From Firmicutes bacterium UBA5389 (GTDB lineage: Bacteria; Bacillota; DTU025), in the NCBI GenBank assembly GCA_002409965.1, contig DHON01000022.1, positions 25,033-61,916 on the forward strand: a stretch of DNA of 36,884 bases, read 5' to 3'. Shown one piece after another: positions 32,936 to 36,884 of the stretch (positions within the stretch are counted from its first letter, which is position 1; the number at the start of each line of letters is the position of its first letter). The notes under the pieces are model-generated. The model was not told the DNA's origin. It made no database searches and saw only the letters and a list, made by a program, of their open reading frames with translations. A program made the translations under genes and the position numbers.

Positions 32936-33529
32936 ATGAGCCTCGAAGGCAAGACGGTCGGGGTGGCTCTGACCGGTTCACACTGTACGATACCGGAGGT
33001 GCTTCCCCAGATTGAAGCGCTGATCCAGCGAGGAGCAAGGGTTGTTCCAATACTTTCGTATTCGGTGGCTCACACCGACACGCGTTTCGGCCGGGCGCAG
33101 GACATAAGGCAGACGCTGGAAGAGCTTACCGGCGCCGATGTGGTAGACACCATTTCCAAGGCTGAGCCCATCGGCCCCAAGGGACTCCTGGACTGCCTGG
33201 TAATCGCCCCATGCACCGGCAACACCCTGTCGAAACTGGCGCTTGGCATCACCGATACTCCAGTGCTGATGGCCGCCAAGGCGCAGTTGCGTAACGGCAG
33301 GCCGCTGGTGATCGGCATAGCCACCAACGATGGGCTGTCGGGGTCGGCGCGGAACATAGCCGCTCTGCTCGCGCGGAAGAACGTGTATTTTATCCCATAC
33401 GGACAAGACGACCCGGCCGGCAAACCCACATCGCTGGTGGCGCGGATGTCCGACATGGAGAGAAGTGTCGAGCAGGCCATGGCGGGAAAGCAGGCGCAGC
33501 CTCTCCTGATCGAGAAGTGGAAAGATTAG
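32936..33529 (+). CDS. dpaB: dipicolinate synthase subunit B
   Basis: A 197-residue flavoprotein-fold subunit (SpoVFB). It matches the family along its length: LTGSHCTIPEVLPQIEAL, DTRFG, KAEPIGPKGLLDCLVIAPCTG, SKLALGITDTPVLMAAKA, LRNGRPLVIGIATNDGL and NVYFIPYGQDDP. With DpaA it forms dipicolinic acid, the calcium chelator of the spore core. The ATG at 32936 follows GGGAGGTG. In Bacillus dpaA precedes it directly; here dapB does, and no dpaA is in the window. The 60-base gap before it may contain a promoter. Confidence 0.93.
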   Translation: MSLEGKTVGVALTGSHCTIPEVLPQIEALIQRGARVVPILSYSVAHTDTRFGRAQDIRQTLEELTGADVVDTISKAEPIGPKGLLDCLVIAPCTGNTLSKLALGITDTPVLMAAKAQLRNGRPLVIGIATNDGLSGSARNIAALLARKNVYFIPYGQDDPAGKPTSLVARMSDMERSVEQAMAGKQAQPLLIEKWKD

Positions 33530-33609
33530 CGCCTATCGAGCAGGAATACGGCCAATTGCAGCCAATATACTTATTTTAATTCAGGCTGACGTAGGGGAGT
33601 TGATATGCA

Positions 33610-34626
33610 ATGCTGAATGTAGCAGTGGTAGGCGCGACGGGCGCTGTGGGCCAGGAGATGATCTCGGCCATTTTCGACCTGGGGCTGCCAGTGGATGATC
33701 TGATACTGGCATCCTCCGAAAGATCGGCGGGCCGGGTGCTGTCGACGCCGCGCGGCGAGATCGAGGTTCGCGAAGCCAAACCCGAGCTCTTCGACGGTGT
33801 GGACGTAGCATTCTTTGCAGCTGGAGGCGGTGTTAGCCTGGAACTCGCGCCGGAGGCAGCGCGCCGCGGCGCGCTGGTTATCGATAACTCCAGCGCGTTC
33901 CGAATGTTTCCCGATGTTCCTCTGGTGGTGCCGGAAGTCAACATTGAAGCGGCTCAGCATCACAAGGGGATTATCGCCAACCCCAATTGCTCCACCATAA
34001 TCGCCATCGTGCCTGTGGCGCCGATCTGTCGCCGCTGGGGAATGGAGCGCATGGTTGTCTCAACCTACCAGGCGGTTTCGGGGGCAGGGCACGAGGCCAT
34101 GGAGGCGCTCACAGTTGAGAGCCGGGCTGTGCTGGCCGGCAGGGATCCCGAGCCGTCAGTCCTGCCTTTCAAGTCCGCTGAAGTGCACCATCAAATCGCA
34201 TTCAACGTGATACCGCACGTTGACTCGTTCGGCCCTGACGGCTACACACGTGAGGAGCACAAGATGACGAACGAAATCCGGAAGATACTGGGCGACCCCA
34301 CACTTCGCATAAGCTCCACCACAGTCCGGGTGCCGGTGTATCGTTCGCACTCCGAGTCCATAAATCTGCAGACGCGGGAGCATGCTTCGATTGAAGAGGT
34401 GCGCGAGGTTCTGTCGACCGCTCCGGGCGTTAAGGTAGTCGACGACCCGGCGAGTTACTCTTACCCGATGCCTATTCATACTTCAGGCACTGACGTCATC
34501 GAGGTGGGGCGGCTCCGCGAAGACCCCTCCGCGCCTAACGCAATGTGGCTCTGGGTAGTGGGAGATCAGCTCAGGAAGGGCGCGGCGTCCAACGCGGTTC
34601 AGATCGCTGTGGCGCTCTACAGGTAG
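33610..34626 (+). CDS. asd: aspartate-semialdehyde dehydrogenase
   Basis: A 338-residue enzyme that reduces aspartyl phosphate to aspartate semialdehyde, the common precursor of lysine, DAP, dipicolinate, threonine and methionine. The NADP-binding loop is VVGATGAVGQEM (residues 6-18), and the catalytic Cys127 is in IANPNCSTI. The active-site QAVSGAGHEAM segment and the His in EEHKM follow. The ATG at 33610 follows GGGGAG. Stop and next start are 16 bases apart, so it is co-transcribed with the aspartokinase. Confidence 0.95.
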   Translation: MLNVAVVGATGAVGQEMISAIFDLGLPVDDLILASSERSAGRVLSTPRGEIEVREAKPELFDGVDVAFFAAGGGVSLELAPEAARRGALVIDNSSAFRMFPDVPLVVPEVNIEAAQHHKGIIANPNCSTIIAIVPVAPICRRWGMERMVVSTYQAVSGAGHEAMEALTVESRAVLAGRDPEPSVLPFKSAEVHHQIAFNVIPHVDSFGPDGYTREEHKMTNEIRKILGDPTLRISSTTVRVPVYRSHSESINLQTREHASIEEVREVLSTAPGVKVVDDPASYSYPMPIHTSGTDVIEVGRLREDPSAPNAMWLWVVGDQLRKGAASNAVQIAVALYR

Positions 34627-34642
34627 GGGAGGCGGCAGACAC

Positions 34643-35860
34643 ATGGGGATTGTGGTTCAGAAGTTCGGCGGTACCTCCGTTGCCAGCGAGGAGTCGCGCG
34701 CGAGGGTAGTGGCGAAGATAGTCGAGGCAAGGCAGGACGGCAAAGACGTAGTGGTCGTCGTGTCCGCCATGGGCCGCAAGCCTGCGCCGTACGCCACCGA
34801 TACCCTGCTGGACTTAGTTGAGTCGCTGTGCAAGACGCTTCCCGCGCGGGAGCGCGATGCGATTGCCGCCTGTGGCGAGATCATCTCCACAGTGGTGGTA
34901 GCGGCCGCGCTCGAGGCTGCCGGGTGCCCGGCAGCCTCGCTCACAGGCGTGCAGGCCGGAATCAGCACCGACAGTAACTTCACAGACGCGCGGATCACGA
35001 AGATAGAGCCCCGGCGGATTCTGGAGATTCTGGAAAGCGGCAGGGTAGCGGTTGTCGCGGGCTTTCAGGGGACCACCGAAGCGGGCGATGTGACGACGCT
35101 GGGCCGCGGCGGAAGCGACACGACTGCCGCCGCCCTGGGCGCGGCGCTCGGTGCCGATATGGTCGAGATATACACCGATGTAGAAGGCATAATGACCGCC
35201 GACCCCCGCGTAGTGCCTGAAGCCAGGTTCCAAGACACTATGTCCTACACCGACCTCATAGAGATGGCCAACCAGGGCGCGAAAGTCGTGCACCTGCGGG
35301 CGGTGGAAATCGCGATGCATTCCCGCATACCACTGGCCATCAAGAGCACGTTCTCGGATTCGCCGGGCACTCTGGTGGCGGACGTCGCGCGCAGGGCAGT
35401 GGCGACCTTCGCCCCGCCCCGAGTGGTGTCGGCGGTTACCACAGTGAGTGAACGGACCCAATTGGTGCTGAGCGGCGATGCATATAGTGACACAGGGTCG
35501 GTGCTTGGAGTCTTCTCCACCCTGGCCGACCAGCGAATCTCGGTGGATATGATCAACGTTTTCCCTGACAGAATTGCATTCATTGTGGCGTCCAGAGAAG
35601 CCGCGGATGCCGTGGCCACCATGAAGCAATTGGGAATTGACGCTGAGGCCAACCCCAGCTGCGCTAAGGTGTCGGTGGTCGGCGAAGGCATGCGCGGCGT
35701 TCCCGGAGTCATGGCGAAGGTGGCCCGGGCATTGCACGATGCGGGCGTCCGCGTGCTTCAGACCTCCGACTCGCACTACTCCATATCTTGTCTGGTGCCA
35801 GAGGCTGACATGGAGCGCGCGGCGCGGGCGCTCCATTCCCAGTTTGAACTTGAGAAATAG
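34643..35860 (+). CDS. dapG: aspartate kinase, DapG-type
   Basis: A 405-residue enzyme that phosphorylates aspartate, the first step of the pathway. Motifs: VQKFGGTSVAS at the N-terminus, VAGFQGTTEAGDVTTLGRGG followed by SDTTAAALG (the catalytic loop), EIYTDVEGIMTADPR, then two ACT regulatory domains (about 265-405; DRIAFIVASRE, GVRVLQTSDSHYSISCLV). DapG in Bacillus is feedback-inhibited by DAP through these domains. The ATG at 34643 follows GGGGAGGCGG. It sits in the asd-dapG-dapA order of Bacillus subtilis. Confidence 0.94.
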   Translation: MGIVVQKFGGTSVASEESRARVVAKIVEARQDGKDVVVVVSAMGRKPAPYATDTLLDLVESLCKTLPARERDAIAACGEIISTVVVAAALEAAGCPAASLTGVQAGISTDSNFTDARITKIEPRRILEILESGRVAVVAGFQGTTEAGDVTTLGRGGSDTTAAALGAALGADMVEIYTDVEGIMTADPRVVPEARFQDTMSYTDLIEMANQGAKVVHLRAVEIAMHSRIPLAIKSTFSDSPGTLVADVARRAVATFAPPRVVSAVTTVSERTQLVLSGDAYSDTGSVLGVFSTLADQRISVDMINVFPDRIAFIVASREAADAVATMKQLGIDAEANPSCAKVSVVGEGMRGVPGVMAKVARALHDAGVRVLQTSDSHYSISCLVPEADMERAARALHSQFELEK

Positions 35861-35925
35861 GGGCGGCGGGGCCAGTTTGCTTCGCTGCCCCTTCCATTGA
35901 TCTCGCGATTCGGGAGGCGAACACA

Positions 35926-36855
35926 GTGAACACAGCAAACACATTGAGAAAAGACGGGAAGCTAGCCCGGGTGCTCACAGCGATGGTGACGCCGCTTGCG
36001 GCGGATATGTCGGTTGACTACCGGAAGGCTCGGGCTCTCGCGAGGCGGCTTGTGGAGAACGGATCGGACGGGCTCGTTGTCGCCGGAACGACAGGCGAAT
36101 CGCCTACCCTCAGCCATGAGGAGAAGCTCAAGCTGTTCGAAGCCGTGTTGGACGAGGTCGGCGGCGAAGCAGTGGTTTTCGCGGGCACGGGCGCTAACGA
36201 TACGCGCGCCAGCATCGAGATGACCTGCGATGCCCAGCGTGTCGGAGTGCACGGGGCCATGCTGGTAGTGCCGTACTACAACAAGCCCCCACAGGCCGGG
36301 CTGTACCGGCACTTCGCCGAGATAGCCGAGGCCACCAGCCTACCTCTGCTGGTGTACAACGTGCCGGGACGCACTTCGGTGAATCTAGCCGCTGATACCA
36401 TGGCCAGGCTGGCTCGGGACTTTGCCAATATCGTGGCCGTGAAAGAGGCGTCGGGAATGCTGGACCAGGTGGCGGAGATACGCTCCAAAGCTCCCGAGGA
36501 TTTCATAATCTACAGCGGCGACGACAACATGACTGTCCCCGTAATGGCAGTGGGCGGAGACGGCATCGTCAGCGTGGCCTCGCATGTAGCCGGCGTGCAG
36601 ATCCAGGAGATGATCGCTGCGTTCGTGGCCGGCGACACGGCCCGCGCAGGCGAACTTCACAGACGCCTGTTGCCCTTGTTCAAGGTCGTCTTCGTCACCA
36701 CCAATCCCATACCCATAAAGGCGGCAATCGCCCTCGCCGGGTTCGACGCCGGCCCCCTGCGACCGCCGCTCGTTGAAGCCACCGAGGCTGAACGCGTCCA
36801 GATCCGAAAGGTGATGGAGTCGCTGGGGCTGATGCCGCGCTCCGCACTGACGTGA
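35926..36855 (+). CDS. dapA: 4-hydroxy-tetrahydrodipicolinate synthase
   Basis: A 309-residue TIM-barrel lyase that condenses aspartate semialdehyde and pyruvate. The Schiff-base Lys173 is in NIVAVKEASG, the catalytic Tyr144 is in LLVYNVPGRT, and the GTTGESPTLSHEEK segment carries the Thr pair. The GTG at 35926 follows GGGAGG at eight bases. It is the last gene of the dap run and complete within the window; 29 bases remain to the edge. Its product feeds DapB and dipicolinate synthase. Confidence 0.95.
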   Translation: MNTANTLRKDGKLARVLTAMVTPLAADMSVDYRKARALARRLVENGSDGLVVAGTTGESPTLSHEEKLKLFEAVLDEVGGEAVVFAGTGANDTRASIEMTCDAQRVGVHGAMLVVPYYNKPPQAGLYRHFAEIAEATSLPLLVYNVPGRTSVNLAADTMARLARDFANIVAVKEASGMLDQVAEIRSKAPEDFIIYSGDDNMTVPVMAVGGDGIVSVASHVAGVQIQEMIAAFVAGDTARAGELHRRLLPLFKVVFVTTNPIPIKAAIALAGFDAGPLRPPLVEATEAERVQIRKVMESLGLMPRSALT

Positions 36856-36884
36856 GTGCTCAGTAGTTCCGCAAGGCATCAGCT

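Noticed and set aside
34814..35944. 376-residue open frame on the minus strand opposite dapG
   Set aside because: It is the complement of a clearly coding, codon-biased gene; the translation is His/Arg-rich with no recognisable motif.

Overview
The window is about 36.9 kb of moderately GC-rich DNA that looks like the chromosome of an endospore-forming member of the Bacillota (Firmicutes). The case rests on a dipicolinate synthase subunit (dpaB) inside a dapB-dpaB-asd-dapG-dapA run, a Spo0E-like phosphatase, a CotF-type coat protein, two sporulation-type polysaccharide deacetylases, a GH18 hydrolase with an SH3b domain, and strong AGGAGG-type ribosome binding sites with several GTG/TTG starts. 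The lineage cannot be fixed more closely from the sequence. No rRNA, tRNA, CRISPR array, intact transposase or phage gene was seen.

Layout. 1-984 has no convincing gene but carries palindromes and a cluster of hairpins. 985-5447 is an ABC-2 type exporter region: a clear sigma-A promoter with a perfect GTGTATATA/TATATACAC operator, then permease, YtrA-like GntR regulator, ATPase and a paralogous permease, followed after a hairpin by a second ATPase/permease pair. 5530-7188 (minus) is an odd family 5 solute-binding protein in which the C-terminal half precedes the N-terminal half; it is probably a 5'-truncated remnant. 7209-7724 is a CotF-like coat protein. 8112-12506 is a three-gene binding-protein-dependent importer of the ferric-iron type, with a fused double permease. 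12713-14971 is a three-gene pseudopilin/PilX-like operon. 15053-16402 (minus) is a GPH-family sugar symporter. 16403-17911 is a scar-like stretch with short repeats and a broken S41 peptidase. 17912-19606 (minus) is a secreted protein of unknown role, followed by a lipoprotein, a ferritin and an NhaC-type antiporter.

23495-27058 holds DNA repair genes: endonuclease IV, then a DinG-type helicase carrying a RadC-like JAB domain at its N terminus, which is the most unusual architecture in the window. 27122-30407 holds cell-envelope and spore-wall enzymes. 30658-36855 is the dut / spo0E-like / stress protein / dapB / dpaB / asd / dapG / dapA block. It makes aspartate-family precursors for lysine, peptidoglycan and spore dipicolinate. 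The partner gene dpaA is missing from its usual place beside dpaB.

How the genes fit together: the last third serves wall synthesis and sporulation (DapG, Asd, DapA, DapB and DpaB for DAP and dipicolinate; deacetylases and GH18 for wall processing; Spo0E for phosphorelay control). The first third is mostly transport. Functions come from motif recognition by eye; no database search was run.
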